Source: JAIBJN01 sp963775625 (GTDB taxonomy: Bacteria > Actinomycetota > Thermoleophilia > Gaiellales > Gaiellaceae). From it: 64,000 nt of DNA. The stretch lies in contig CAVZJM010000012.1 in the NCBI GenBank assembly GCA_963775625.1, forward strand, positions 28,043 to 92,042. The letters run 5' to 3'. A program made the position numbers and the translations under genes. Position 1 is the first letter of the stretch, and each line of letters opens with the position of its first letter. Positions 43,892 through 52,309 of this stretch are shown here, piece by piece. The notes under the pieces are model-generated. The model did not search any database. It saw nothing but the letters and a program-made list of their open reading frames with translations, and had not been told where the DNA came from.

Positions 43892-44054
43892 TTCGGTGGA
43901 CTCCTTTCGGGCGCACGCCGCGCTCGGCGCCGTTCGGGCGCTCGCCGAGCCGCAGGGTGTCTGCCACAAATCTCATGTGATTTCCGCGCCGGAGCTCGTC
44001 TGCCCAGAGGGCTGGCTGGTCCGTGCGCATCTCCCTCAGACTAGCAGCGTGTCC

Positions 44055-45110
44055 TTATGCCGCCGCTGGACGTAGCCCTGTCCGCTTTCGCTCGACGGCC
44101 CGCAAACGCTGGTTGAGACGGGCCCAGGCCCAGGGCTCGACCTCGTCGTAGCGCCCCGTCTCCGCCTCGGCCTGGGTCGCCTCGAGGTACTCGAACCAGG
44201 CGTCGGCCTCCTCGATCAGGAGCGCCTCGTGGCGTTCTTCCCTCTCCATGCGCGAGAAGGCTAGGACCAGGACCGGACGGACCGCTCGATCCGCCTTCGT
44301 GCCGCCCGCCGCAAAGTACGCCTCGGCTGCCTCCCCGACCGCGAGGGTGGCGCCGTAGGCCACGCCGCCCTTGACGGCCCAGCCGAGCCCGGGGACGAGC
44401 CCGACGACGTGGCGGGCGATCGTGCGAAAGCCGAGCCCCGCGGCGACGACGGAGAGGACCTCGAACGCACGCTCCCGGTCGAGCTCCTCGCCGTAGGCCG
44501 CGGCGATGCGGAGCACCATCCTGATCTGGTTCAGCGTCAGCACCGGGAAGTCGGCGCCGGGAATGAAGATCGCCACGCCGAGGACGCCGTTCTGGAGGGA
44601 GAAGCGCTTCACGATCGCGTGGACGACGGGAGGGCGGAGCACGGGGATCCGCGCGGCGAGGTGGTGCGCGCCGTCGCCGGCCCGGTCGGCGATCCGCTCG
44701 GCGAGCCTCTCGACGGGAAGCGCCTCGCCCGGTCCGACGAGGAGCAGGTCCGTGTCGAGAACGTGGGGCACGCTCGGGGGCTCGCCGTTGGCCGTGCCGA
44801 AGAGGACGCAGACGATCCCGACCCGCTTCCTCGCCGCGAGCTGGAGGGTCTTCTGGTCTTCGGCGCTCGGGTCGACGCCGGCGATCGCGTAGACCAGGAC
44901 GTTGGCGCCTTCCAGGTCGTACGCGGACGGCGCGCGGCCGGAGACATCGCGCAGCGCCTCGAGGTCCGCGCCCTCCGCGAGGACGGCGTGGATCGCGGCG
45001 GCGTGCTCCGGCGCGCCTCCGACGAGCAGCGGGCGTAGGTCCTCCTCCGACGCGCGAATCTCCTTGACGGCCCCCCACACGGAGGTCGGGCTGAGCGGAA
45101 GCTTCGGCAT
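44055..45110 (-). CDS. DUF697-domain protein lacking a GTPase P-loop
   Basis: 351 aa. The N-terminal 150 residues look like a Rossmann/GTPase-like fold (LRPLLVGGAPEHAAAIHAVL, NVLVYAIAGVDPSAEDQKTL) but I see no GxxxxGKS/T. The middle (FPVLTLNQIRMVLRIAAAYG, RAFEVLSVVAAGLGFRTIAR, LVPGLGWAVKGGVAYGATLA) matches DUF697, a membrane-associating domain found after GTPases such as YcjF/Era-like proteins. The C-terminus is Glu-rich. It sits between rodA and rng in the elongation cluster, 16 bp after rodA, so a role near the membrane in wall growth is possible but unproven. Confidence 0.75.
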   Translation of the reverse strand: MPKLPLSPTSVWGAVKEIRASEEDLRPLLVGGAPEHAAAIHAVLAEGADLEALRDVSGRAPSAYDLEGANVLVYAIAGVDPSAEDQKTLQLAARKRVGIVCVLFGTANGEPPSVPHVLDTDLLLVGPGEALPVERLAERIADRAGDGAHHLAARIPVLRPPVVHAIVKRFSLQNGVLGVAIFIPGADFPVLTLNQIRMVLRIAAAYGEELDRERAFEVLSVVAAGLGFRTIARHVVGLVPGLGWAVKGGVAYGATLAVGEAAEAYFAAGGTKADRAVRPVLVLAFSRMEREERHEALLIEEADAWFEYLEATQAEAETGRYDEVEPWAWARLNQRLRAVERKRTGLRPAAA

Positions 45111-45126
45111 CAGCGCGTAGACCCTA

Positions 45127-46311
45127 CTACCGGGCTCCGGCGAGGCGGCCGCGGATGTGGACGGCCTCGAGCATGCCGATGAGGACCATCGTCGTCAGGA
45201 GCGAGCTGCCGCCGTAGGAGACGAGCGGCAGCGGAATTCCCGTCACCGGGGCGATCCCGATCGTCATCCCGACGTTGATGAAGAGCTGGATGAGAAGGGC
45301 GAAGACGATCGTCCCGGCCAGGATCGCCGACGAGAGGTCCCTCGCCACCGCGAGGATCTTCGTGCCGCGCCAGATGATGATCGCGTAGAGCAGCAGCAGG
45401 ATCGAGGCGCCCACGAAGCCTCGCTGCTCGGCGAGCGAGGAGAAGATGAAGTCGGTCGAGTGCTCGGGGAGGTAGTTGAACTTCGTCTGGGTCGCGTCGG
45501 CCTCGCCGCGGCCGTCGAAGCCGCCCGACCCGACGGCGGTGATCGACTGGTTCACGTTGTAGGTCGAGCCGCTCGGGTCGATGTCGGGATCGACGAAGCC
45601 GACCAGGCGCTCGCGCTGATACGGCTCGAGCACGTCGAGCCCTGCGGACGGGAGGAACCACAGGAGCGCGCCGGCGACCAGCCCGGCGGCCACGGCAAGC
45701 ACGGCCAGGTGCCGCCACGGGGTCCCTCCGAAGAAAAGCGCGCCGATCGCGACGGCCGCGTAGATCAGCGTCGTTCCGAAGTCGGGCTCCTTGAAGACGA
45801 GCACCATGAGCGGCGTCGCAATGCCGATGATCCCGAGCGTCACCCTCCACTCGCCGATGCGCTGGCGGCGCTCGGCGACGAAGCCTGCCAGGACGATGAC
45901 GAGGGCGATCTTGCCGAGCTCGGACGGCTGGAAGTTGAAGAAGCCGATCTGGATCCAGCGCTTCGACCCGCGCACCTCCTCGGCGAGGACGAAGACCGCC
46001 ACCAGGAGGACGAGGGAGAGCCCGTACAGCGGCCAGCGCACGCGCCGGTACGAGGCGGGGTCGATGACCGCGGTCGCCGCGAGCAGGACCACGCCGACGC
46101 CGACGTAGAGGATCTGCCGGAAGACGTAGAAATCGGGATCGCCGGGCACGTCGTTCCTCGTCACCGACTCGAGCACCCAGAGCCCGTAAGCGAGCAGGCC
46201 GCCGGTGGCCAGGAGCAGCAGGTAGTCGACGTGTCGGAGGTACGCGCCGAGCTCCCAAGCGGCGGCCTGGACGCGGGTCGGCTGCTGAACGCGGGTGACG
46301 GGAGTGGCCAT
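45127..46311 (-). CDS. rodA: Peptidoglycan glycosyltransferase RodA
   Basis: 394 aa SEDS-family polymerase of the elongasome. About ten helices. Family motifs: GSKRWIQIGFFNFQPSELGK (substrate site), FKEPDFGTTLIYAAVAIGAL, PEHSTDFIFSSLAEQRGFVG and IGIAPVTGIPLPLVSYGGSS. ATG 46311 lies 16 bp after the mrdA stop. Works with the PBP2 encoded upstream. Confidence 0.96.
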   Translation of the reverse strand: MATPVTRVQQPTRVQAAAWELGAYLRHVDYLLLLATGGLLAYGLWVLESVTRNDVPGDPDFYVFRQILYVGVGVVLLAATAVIDPASYRRVRWPLYGLSLVLLVAVFVLAEEVRGSKRWIQIGFFNFQPSELGKIALVIVLAGFVAERRQRIGEWRVTLGIIGIATPLMVLVFKEPDFGTTLIYAAVAIGALFFGGTPWRHLAVLAVAAGLVAGALLWFLPSAGLDVLEPYQRERLVGFVDPDIDPSGSTYNVNQSITAVGSGGFDGRGEADATQTKFNYLPEHSTDFIFSSLAEQRGFVGASILLLLYAIIIWRGTKILAVARDLSSAILAGTIVFALLIQLFINVGMTIGIAPVTGIPLPLVSYGGSSLLTTMVLIGMLEAVHIRGRLAGAR

Positions 46312-46327
46312 CGAGGTCTGCTTGCTC

Positions 46328-48313
46328 CTAGTCGCTCTGCTGGATCACGGCCGAGTAGCTGCCCGGCTTGACGTTGAAGTACTTCTCGAAGACCTTGAGG
46401 GCGACGGGCGCGGCGGCGGTGCCGCCGTGGCCGCCGTTCTCGATCAGGGCGCAGACGGCGAGCTCGGGCTTCCCGTACGGCCCGTACCCGCACCACCATG
46501 ACTGGTCGCGGAGGCCGGAGAAGCCGGGGAGCTTGACGAACTTCTCGGCGGTGCCGGTCTTGCCGGCGATCTCGACGGGGAAGCCGCCGAAGACGTGCTG
46601 GGAGGTGCCATAGCTCGCATGGGTGGCGTCGTAGAGCGCCTGCTGGACGACCTGCAGCGAGTTGGGATCGAGGCCGATCTCGCGGGCGGGCTTGGGGGTG
46701 TACGGCCGCAGCACGACCGGTGGCTCGCCCTCGGCCCGCGGCTCCTCGACGCTCTTGACGAGGTGGGGCTCGACGAGCTTCCCGCCGTTGGCGATCATCG
46801 CGTAGGCCCGCGTCATCTGCATCGGGCTGACGAGAAGATCACCCTGCCCGATGGCGAGCTGGACGGAGTCGCCGCTGGTCCAGATCTTGTCGATCTCCGT
46901 CTTGAACGTCCTTCGACGCCAGCTGGGCGTGGGCACGAGCCCTTCGGCCTCGGGGCCGACGTCGATGCCGGTGCCGGCGCCGAAGCCCATGCCGCGGGAC
47001 CACCGCTGGAGCGGCGAGTCCTTGCGCTCGTAGAAGCGGAGGGCGAGCTTGTAGAAGAAGGTGTCGCACGAGTTCGCGAGCGCGGTCGACACGGTCATGG
47101 GCTCGTTCTTGTAGGGGTCCCAGTTGGCAAAGGTCTGCCCGTCGATCACCTCCTCGCCCGTGCACTGGATGTACTCGTCCGAGCGGAGCAGCCCCTCCTG
47201 CAGGGCGGCGAGCGCGACGAACGGCTTGAACGTGGAGCCCGGTGGGTAGCCGCCCGCGGTCGCGCGGTTCATGGTCGGGAGGTTCGCGCTCCGTTCGGCC
47301 AGGCGCTCGAGATCCTTCTCCTCGACACGGCCGACGTAGATCTCGGGATCGAACGTCGGGTTGGACGCGAGCGCGAGCACCTCGCCCGAGTCGACGTCCA
47401 TGGCGACGAGCGCCCCGCCGTTGGCGGCCCACTCGTCCTGGTCGTGCGCCAGGCGGACCCCGTATTCGAGCGCCTCCTCGGCGGTCCGCTGGAGGTCGGC
47501 GTCGATGGTCAGCCGGATGTTGTCGCCGGCCTCCGGCAGCTGGCTGAACTCCCGCTCGCTCGTGATCCGCCCGAGCGCGTCGACGAGCACGCGCCCTTCG
47601 CCCCGCACGCCGCGGAGGTAGCTGTCGTAGGCCGCTTCGATCCCCGTCTGGCCGATGCGGTCGCCGGCCCTGTAGCCGTCGTCGGCCCTCGCCTCGAGCT
47701 GCTCGGCGCTGATCTCCGCCACGTAGCCGAGGATCTGCGGGGCAAGGATGCCCTGCTCGTAGTTTCGCAGGTAGGTCTCGGTGATCTGAACGCCCGGGAA
47801 CTCGCTCTGGTGCTCCATGAGATACGCGGTCTTGAACTCGTCGACGGTCGTGTCGACCGTGACCGGGGTGAGCGGGTCGGCCTCCAGGCGCTCCGCCACC
47901 TTCGTGCGGACCGCCTCGACCTTCAACCCGAGCAGCCGGGACAGGCTGCGAAGCATCCGCTCCCGCTCGACGGCGGGGACGTTCTCCAGCGCGGCAGGCC
48001 AGATCTGCACGAGCGTTCCCGCCTTGTTGGAGACGAGCACGTCTCCGTCGCGGTCGACGATCGAGCCGCGGGGCGCGATGACGCCGAAGCTGCGGATCTG
48101 GTTGTTGTTCGCGTTCTCGAGGTAGCGCTCCCCCGAGATGACCTGCAGCGCCCAGAGGCGGAAGAAGAGCGCGCAGAAGACGACGACGGCGAGCACGCCG
48201 AGGATCGCCACTCGCAGCGCCATCTGCGGGCTGAAGCGGTACGGCTCCTCGACCCGCGGGTCGCGCGGGAGAAAGCCCGGCCGCCCCCTGGGCTCGTTGA
48301 CGGCGCTAGACAG
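46328..48313 (-). CDS. mrdA: Penicillin-binding protein 2 (elongasome transpeptidase)
   Basis: About 661 aa class B PBP. An N-terminal membrane helix (VAILGVLAVVVFCALFFRLW), dimerisation domain, then the transpeptidase with SxxK in GSTFKPFV, SxN-type ANSCDTF and KTGTAEK. The first in-frame ATG is at 48223, but the frame is open upstream and a CTG at 48313 has GGAGGTGA 6 nt before it, nearly full anti-Shine-Dalgarno complementarity. Starting there adds the cytoplasmic segment NEPRGRPGFLPRDPRVEEPY usual for PBP2. I therefore favour the rare CTG start, overlapping the mreD stop by 8 bp. Confidence 0.93.
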   Translation of the reverse strand: MSSAVNEPRGRPGFLPRDPRVEEPYRFSPQMALRVAILGVLAVVVFCALFFRLWALQVISGERYLENANNNQIRSFGVIAPRGSIVDRDGDVLVSNKAGTLVQIWPAALENVPAVERERMLRSLSRLLGLKVEAVRTKVAERLEADPLTPVTVDTTVDEFKTAYLMEHQSEFPGVQITETYLRNYEQGILAPQILGYVAEISAEQLEARADDGYRAGDRIGQTGIEAAYDSYLRGVRGEGRVLVDALGRITSEREFSQLPEAGDNIRLTIDADLQRTAEEALEYGVRLAHDQDEWAANGGALVAMDVDSGEVLALASNPTFDPEIYVGRVEEKDLERLAERSANLPTMNRATAGGYPPGSTFKPFVALAALQEGLLRSDEYIQCTGEEVIDGQTFANWDPYKNEPMTVSTALANSCDTFFYKLALRFYERKDSPLQRWSRGMGFGAGTGIDVGPEAEGLVPTPSWRRRTFKTEIDKIWTSGDSVQLAIGQGDLLVSPMQMTRAYAMIANGGKLVEPHLVKSVEEPRAEGEPPVVLRPYTPKPAREIGLDPNSLQVVQQALYDATHASYGTSQHVFGGFPVEIAGKTGTAEKFVKLPGFSGLRDQSWWCGYGPYGKPELAVCALIENGGHGGTAAAPVALKVFEKYFNVKPGSYSAVIQQSD

Positions 48314-48827
48314 CCGGGTTCACCTCCCGGCGGACGATCAGCCGGGGCGGGAGCAGCCGGGCGCAGAGCGCGTAGAGCGGGTAGGCGAGGATGAGGTTGA
48401 AGGCCAGGCCGGGCAGCAACACGGCCAGGAAGAGCTGGGAGGCCGGGATCGAGACGCCGAGCATGAAGTGGAGAACGGCCGAGCCCAGCGTGTAGCCGGC
48501 CGTCGCCAGGATCACGGCGATCAGGAGCGGGTGCGCCGAGGAGCGGGTCGTCGCCTCGCCGAAGCGCCCGGTCGAGTAGCCGATCACCGTGAGGAGGAGC
48601 GACGTGAGGCCGAACGTCCCGAACGAGGCCGTGTCGAGCACGAGGCCCGCGAGGAACCCGAGGACGGCGCCGTAGGTCGGGCCTCGGAGGAGCGAGACTG
48701 CCACCAGGGTGACGAGGACGACGTCGGGGTGGGCCTCGCCGATCTCGATCCATTCGGCGAGCGACACCTGGACGATCGCCGCGAGCAGGACGAGGCCCGT
48801 CGCCTTGACTGCGTCGATGCCGATCAC
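48306..48827 (-). CDS. mreD: Rod shape-determining protein MreD
   Basis: 173 aa membrane protein with five or six helices (VLLAAIVQVSLAEWIEIG, VVLVTLVAVSLLRGPTYGAV, GFLAGLVLDTASFGTFGLTS). MreD links MreC, RodA and PBP2. The GTG at 48827 overlaps the mreC stop (GTGA). In the fixed mreB-mreC-mreD-mrdA-rodA order. Confidence 0.93.
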   Translation of the reverse strand: MIGIDAVKATGLVLLAAIVQVSLAEWIEIGEAHPDVVLVTLVAVSLLRGPTYGAVLGFLAGLVLDTASFGTFGLTSLLLTVIGYSTGRFGEATTRSSAHPLLIAVILATAGYTLGSAVLHFMLGVSIPASQLFLAVLLPGLAFNLILAYPLYALCARLLPPRLIVRREVNPAV

Positions 48828-49825
48828 GGCCGCTTCTTCTTCTTTTTCTCTTGCTCCTGCCTCCTGGGGCTCTCGGGCGCGTTCTCCTGCGGCTCGGCCG
48901 GCTGGGGCTTCTCGATCAGCACGATCACGGCCGACAGCGAGTCGAAGTCCACGAGCGGGGCGATCTGAATCCGCTTGAACAGGTCGACGTCCTGCTGCCC
49001 GACGGACTCGACGACCCCGATCGGGATCCCGCGCGGGAACAGAGACTCGAAGCGCTCAGTCGTCCAGCCTGCGGTGATGACGGTGTTGCCCTCGTCCGCC
49101 GTCTCGTCCTTCTCGACCCGGTCGAGGATGAGCGACGACGAGCTGGCGCCGTGCTTGACGACGCCGGACGCCTCGGTCTCGAGGACGACGGCCGAGACCG
49201 AGCTCGACTGATCGGTGATCAGGGTGATCCTGGCCGTCGAGTCGGTCAGGTCGGTGACCTGGCCGACAAGGTTGCCCTCCGCCGAGACGACGGGGGCGTT
49301 CCGCTCGATCCCGTCGCTCGCCCCCGCGGACACGATCACTTCCTGCTGATAGGGCGTCGGAGGCCGGCCGATCACGCGCGCGACGATCGGGTCGAAGTCG
49401 GTCGGGAACGTCGGCCCGGCGACGTACGCGCCGATCTCGCCCTGGAGCGCCAGCTCCCGGGCGGCGGTCCTCGCCTCGATCACCTCACGGCGCAGCTCGT
49501 CGTTCTGCCGGCGAAGCTCGTCGTTCTCGTCCTTCGCGTCCAGAAGGTCGGACGTCCAGGCCCAGGCGTCCCGGAAGGGCCGCGCGACGCGCTCTCCCGC
49601 CACTTCGAACGGCATCAGCACCGAGACGCCGATGCGCTGCGCCGCGTGCAGCGGGCCCTCGTCGGACTCCCGGAAGTAGACGGTGATGAGGGCAAGCGAT
49701 ACGAGGACGAGCAGGGCGGCGACGAGCCGCGCTCTGAAAGCGCGTCCCGTTCGCGAAGGGGGGCCGTCGCCGCGCCGGACGGGAGCGTCCAGCACCGGAA
49801 GCCGTGCTGTACGTTGCCGAGGCAC
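48824..49825 (-). CDS. mreC: Rod shape-determining protein MreC
   Basis: 333 aa. Basic cytoplasmic N-terminus, one membrane helix (RLVAALLVLVSLALITVYF), a coiled coil (DAKDENDELRRQNDELRREV) and the extracytoplasmic beta-barrel domains (VIVSAGASDGIERNAPVVSA, NLVGQVTDLTDSTARITLIT). The C-terminus is an unusual charged tail ending in a Lys/Arg run (QEKKKKKRP). GTG start at 49825, 58 bp after mreB. Confidence 0.94.
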   Translation of the reverse strand: MPRQRTARLPVLDAPVRRGDGPPSRTGRAFRARLVAALLVLVSLALITVYFRESDEGPLHAAQRIGVSVLMPFEVAGERVARPFRDAWAWTSDLLDAKDENDELRRQNDELRREVIEARTAARELALQGEIGAYVAGPTFPTDFDPIVARVIGRPPTPYQQEVIVSAGASDGIERNAPVVSAEGNLVGQVTDLTDSTARITLITDQSSSVSAVVLETEASGVVKHGASSSSLILDRVEKDETADEGNTVITAGWTTERFESLFPRGIPIGVVESVGQQDVDLFKRIQIAPLVDFDSLSAVIVLIEKPQPAEPQENAPESPRRQEQEKKKKKRP

Positions 49826-49883
49826 GGGAACAGATCAGTGTAGTGAATCGCCCGGCTCCCGTGAACGGTCTGCCGCGGCTCTG

Positions 49884-50933
49884 CTAGCGGCGGCGGCCGT
49901 TCCGCTGGCGGGCCTTCGCCGAGCGGTGGATGACCTCGAACTCCTCGAGGCTGCGTCCGGAGCCGACCGCGACGCAGGTCAGCGGGGACTCGGCGAGCTG
50001 CACCGGCATCTGCGTCTCGTCGCGGAGCCGGTCGGCGAGGCCGTTCAGCAGCGCGCCCCCGCCGGCGAGCACGATCCCGCGATCCATGATGTCGGCCGCG
50101 AGCTCGGGGGGCGTCTTGTCGAGCGTCGACTTGATCGCGTCGATGATCTGGCCGACCGGCTCGTCGAGCGCGCGCCTGACCTCCTCGGAGGTGATCACGA
50201 CGGTCTTCGGGAGCCCGGTGAGCATGTCGCGGCCGCGCACCTCGGCGGCTTTCTCGTCCGCGAGCTCCCAGGCGGAGCCGACCTCGAGCTTCAGCTCTTC
50301 GGAGGTCTGCTGGCCGATCAGGAGCTTGTACTCCTTCTTGATGTGGGCCATGATCGACTCGTCCATCTCATCGCCGCCCACGCGGATGGACTGGGAGACG
50401 ACGATCCCTCCCAGCGAGATGACGGCGACCTCGGTGGTGCCGCCGCCGATGTCCACGATCATGTTCCCGGTCGGCTCTGAGACCGGGAGGCCGGCGCCGA
50501 TCGCGGCGGCCATGGGCTCCTCGATCAGGTACGCCTGCCGGGCGCCGGCGCTGAGCGTCGCCTCCTCGACGGCACGCTTCTCGACGCCGGTGACGCCGCT
50601 GGGAACGCAGACCACGACGCGCGGGTGCGCGAAGCGGTTGTGGTGCACCTTCTGGATGAAGTGGCGGAGCATCTGCTCGGTGACGTCGAAGTCCGCGATG
50701 ACGCCGTCCTTCAGGGGCCGGATCGCCGAGATCGTCCCGGGCGTGCGCCCGAGCATGCGCTTGGCCTCGATCCCGACCGCGTGCACCTCGCCCGTGCGCT
50801 GGTCGATCGCGACCACGGACGGCTCGGAGAGCACGATCCCGCGCCCGCGCACGTAGACGAGGGTGTTGGCAGTCCCCAGGTCGACGGCCATCTCCCGCCC
50901 ACCAAACCCACTCAAGTAGCCCCAGAAGCTCAT
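49884..50933 (-). CDS. mreB: Rod shape-determining protein MreB
   Basis: 349 aa bacterial actin that organises wall elongation. ATP-site motifs: MAVDLGTANTLVYVRGRGIV (phosphate 1), GNMIVDIGGGTTEVAVISLG (phosphate 2) and GIVLAGGGALLNGLADRL (adenosine). The N-terminal MSFWGYLSGFGGRE provides a short membrane-contact segment. ATG 50933 is the family start; longer open frames upstream run into the transposase remnant. First gene of the mre cluster, so a promoter should lie in 50934-51080, where I see only the REP-like hairpin. Confidence 0.97.
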   Translation of the reverse strand: MSFWGYLSGFGGREMAVDLGTANTLVYVRGRGIVLSEPSVVAIDQRTGEVHAVGIEAKRMLGRTPGTISAIRPLKDGVIADFDVTEQMLRHFIQKVHHNRFAHPRVVVCVPSGVTGVEKRAVEEATLSAGARQAYLIEEPMAAAIGAGLPVSEPTGNMIVDIGGGTTEVAVISLGGIVVSQSIRVGGDEMDESIMAHIKKEYKLLIGQQTSEELKLEVGSAWELADEKAAEVRGRDMLTGLPKTVVITSEEVRRALDEPVGQIIDAIKSTLDKTPPELAADIMDRGIVLAGGGALLNGLADRLRDETQMPVQLAESPLTCVAVGSGRSLEEFEVIHRSAKARQRNGRRR

Positions 50934-50987
50934 AAAGACTCCGCTGAGTGTAACGACTGGCTTGAGCTCGTCCACCGCAGGCCGCGG

Positions 50988-51004
50988 CCAGGGCCTGACC
51001 CTGG
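50988..51004. repeat. REP-like palindrome, left flank of the transposase remnant
   Basis: ccaggg-cctga-ccctgg, followed by acatg and a downstream ggcc. Same ccaggg...ccctgg core as the right-flank copy at 51694-51710 and the hairpin at 3644-3662. Confidence 0.65.
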
Positions 51005-51086
51005 ACATGTTCGAAAGGACGGCCGATTTCCGGCCCCGACTGTGGAACAAGGCCGAGGGCGTGCCGAGGGCACCTAGGGTCGGCGC

Positions 51087-51666
51087 GTGCCAAGACCACT
51101 CCGCCATCCAATCGCCGGCGGCATCTACCACATCACCGGCGCGAGGAAATCGCCGGCAGCTGGTCTTCGCCGATGCCGAGGATCACCTGACCGATTCCTC
51201 TGGAATCCTCGACGTGGCCGCGGGCCGCAGGCGCGGGTGGCTCGGGTACGGCGTACTGCCTCATGCCGAACCACTACCACCTCGTGCTCGAGACGCCGAC
51301 CGAAGACCTCTCGGTCAGGCATGCATTGGCTGAACTTCCGCTATGCGCAGGCGTTCAACCATCGCCACGGCACTCGACGGCCACCTCTTCCAGGGCCGCT
51401 TCTATTCCGCGCTGGTCGAGGGCGACTGGCACCTGCTCGAACTCTCGCGCTACCTGGCGCTGAATCCCGTCGAGGCTCGGCTCTGCCGTCATCCCGGCGA
51501 GTGGCCGTGGAGCAGCTACTCGGCCGTGGCCGGGCTCGAGGCCCGCGCCGCCGAGGTTCCTCGACTGTCCACGCGATGCTGGGCCTGTTCGGACGGGACT
51601 TGCCGATCCGCACAGGCCCGGTTCCGGGCCTTCGTCAACGATCAGCGCGAGCCGTCCACAGCGTGA
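51087..51666 (+). pseudogene. REP-associated tyrosine transposase (RAYT, Y1/IS200-like) remnant
   Basis: A Y1-type transposase is recognisable only by switching frames about six times in 580 bp. MPRPLRHPIAGGIYHIT, then ARGNRRQLVFADAEDHL (shift near 51135), then YCLMPNHYHLVLETPTEDLS (near 51258), then MHWLNFRYAQAFNHRHG (near 51318), then GHLFQGRFYSALVEGDWHLL and LSRYLALNPVEARLCRHPGE (near 51375), then AMLGLFGRD and ARFRAFVNDQREP. The HUH metal motif (NHYH) and the nucleophile Tyr region (NFRYAQAFN) are present in pieces. Palindromes flank it on both sides. The frameshift density is far above the rest of the window, so this is a true decayed gene. Confidence 0.85.
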
Positions 51667-51693
51667 CCTTCTCGGCCACGGCCGGGGCCTGTC

Positions 51694-51710
51694 CCAGGGT
51701 CAGACCCTGG
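51694..51710. repeat. REP-like palindrome, right flank of the transposase remnant
   Basis: ccagggt-cag-accctgg, a perfect 7-bp stem, nested in outer ggcc repeats (ggccggggcctg ... catggcc). It lies 12 bp from the maf stop codon and shares the GGGTCAGACCC core with the 3.7-kb palindrome. Confidence 0.7.
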
Positions 51711-51721
51711 TCATGGCCGGG

Positions 51722-52309
51722 CTAGCCGATGCCGTAGGCGCCCGGAAAGCGGTCGGCGAGGAGGCGTACGAGGAGGGCGGCCGGGAGGCCGACGACGTTC
51801 AGGTACTCGCCCTCGATCCGCTCGACCAGGGCCGCGCCGCGGGACTGGATCGCATAGCCGCCGGCGCGGTCGCGCCACTCGCCCGTGGCGACGTAGGCGT
51901 CCACCTCCCGCGCCGCGAGCGCCCGGAACACCACGCGGGTCTCCTCGTGCTCCACAACCTCCCAGTCCGGCGTCACCATGCCGAGGCCGGAGACCACCAC
52001 ATGGGCCCGCCCGGCCAGGAGCCGGAGCATCTCCACGGCCTCGCCCTCGTCAGCGGGCTTTCCGAGGACCCGCCCGTCCACGACCACCGCGGTGTCGACG
52101 CCGAGCACGGGTCGTCCGTCAGCCTCCCCCGCCACCGACCGGGCCTTGCCGACGGCGTGTGCACGCACGAGCTCCCGTGGGGACCAGCCGTCATCGTCGC
52201 GCTCCTCGTACCGGGGCGCAATCACGTCGAAGGGAAGGCCGAGCTGCTCGAGGATCGCCCGCCGCTGCGGCGACGTCGACGCGAGCAGAAGCGGTGGGCT
52301 CGAGATCAC
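51722..52309 (-). CDS. maf: Maf family nucleotide pyrophosphatase
   Basis: 195 aa house-cleaning NTP pyrophosphatase acting on modified nucleotides or dTTP/UTP. Begins ISSPPLLLASTSPQRRAILE (the SxSPRR-type motif), then GVDTAVVVDG with the catalytic Asp, GKPADEGEAVEML and GGYAIQSRGAALVERIEGEY with NVVGLP near the end. GTG 52309 overlaps the methyltransferase stop (GTGA). Near mreB, as in many bacteria where maf neighbours mreBCD. Confidence 0.93.
   Translation of the reverse strand: MISSPPLLLASTSPQRRAILEQLGLPFDVIAPRYEERDDDGWSPRELVRAHAVGKARSVAGEADGRPVLGVDTAVVVDGRVLGKPADEGEAVEMLRLLAGRAHVVVSGLGMVTPDWEVVEHEETRVVFRALAAREVDAYVATGEWRDRAGGYAIQSRGAALVERIEGEYLNVVGLPAALLVRLLADRFPGAYGIG

Noticed and set aside
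41090..43969. RNase E/G-L21 fusion as a real bifunctional protein
   Set aside because: A one-base repair gives natural ends for both proteins. The linking sequence translates the intergenic gap and is not conserved-looking.
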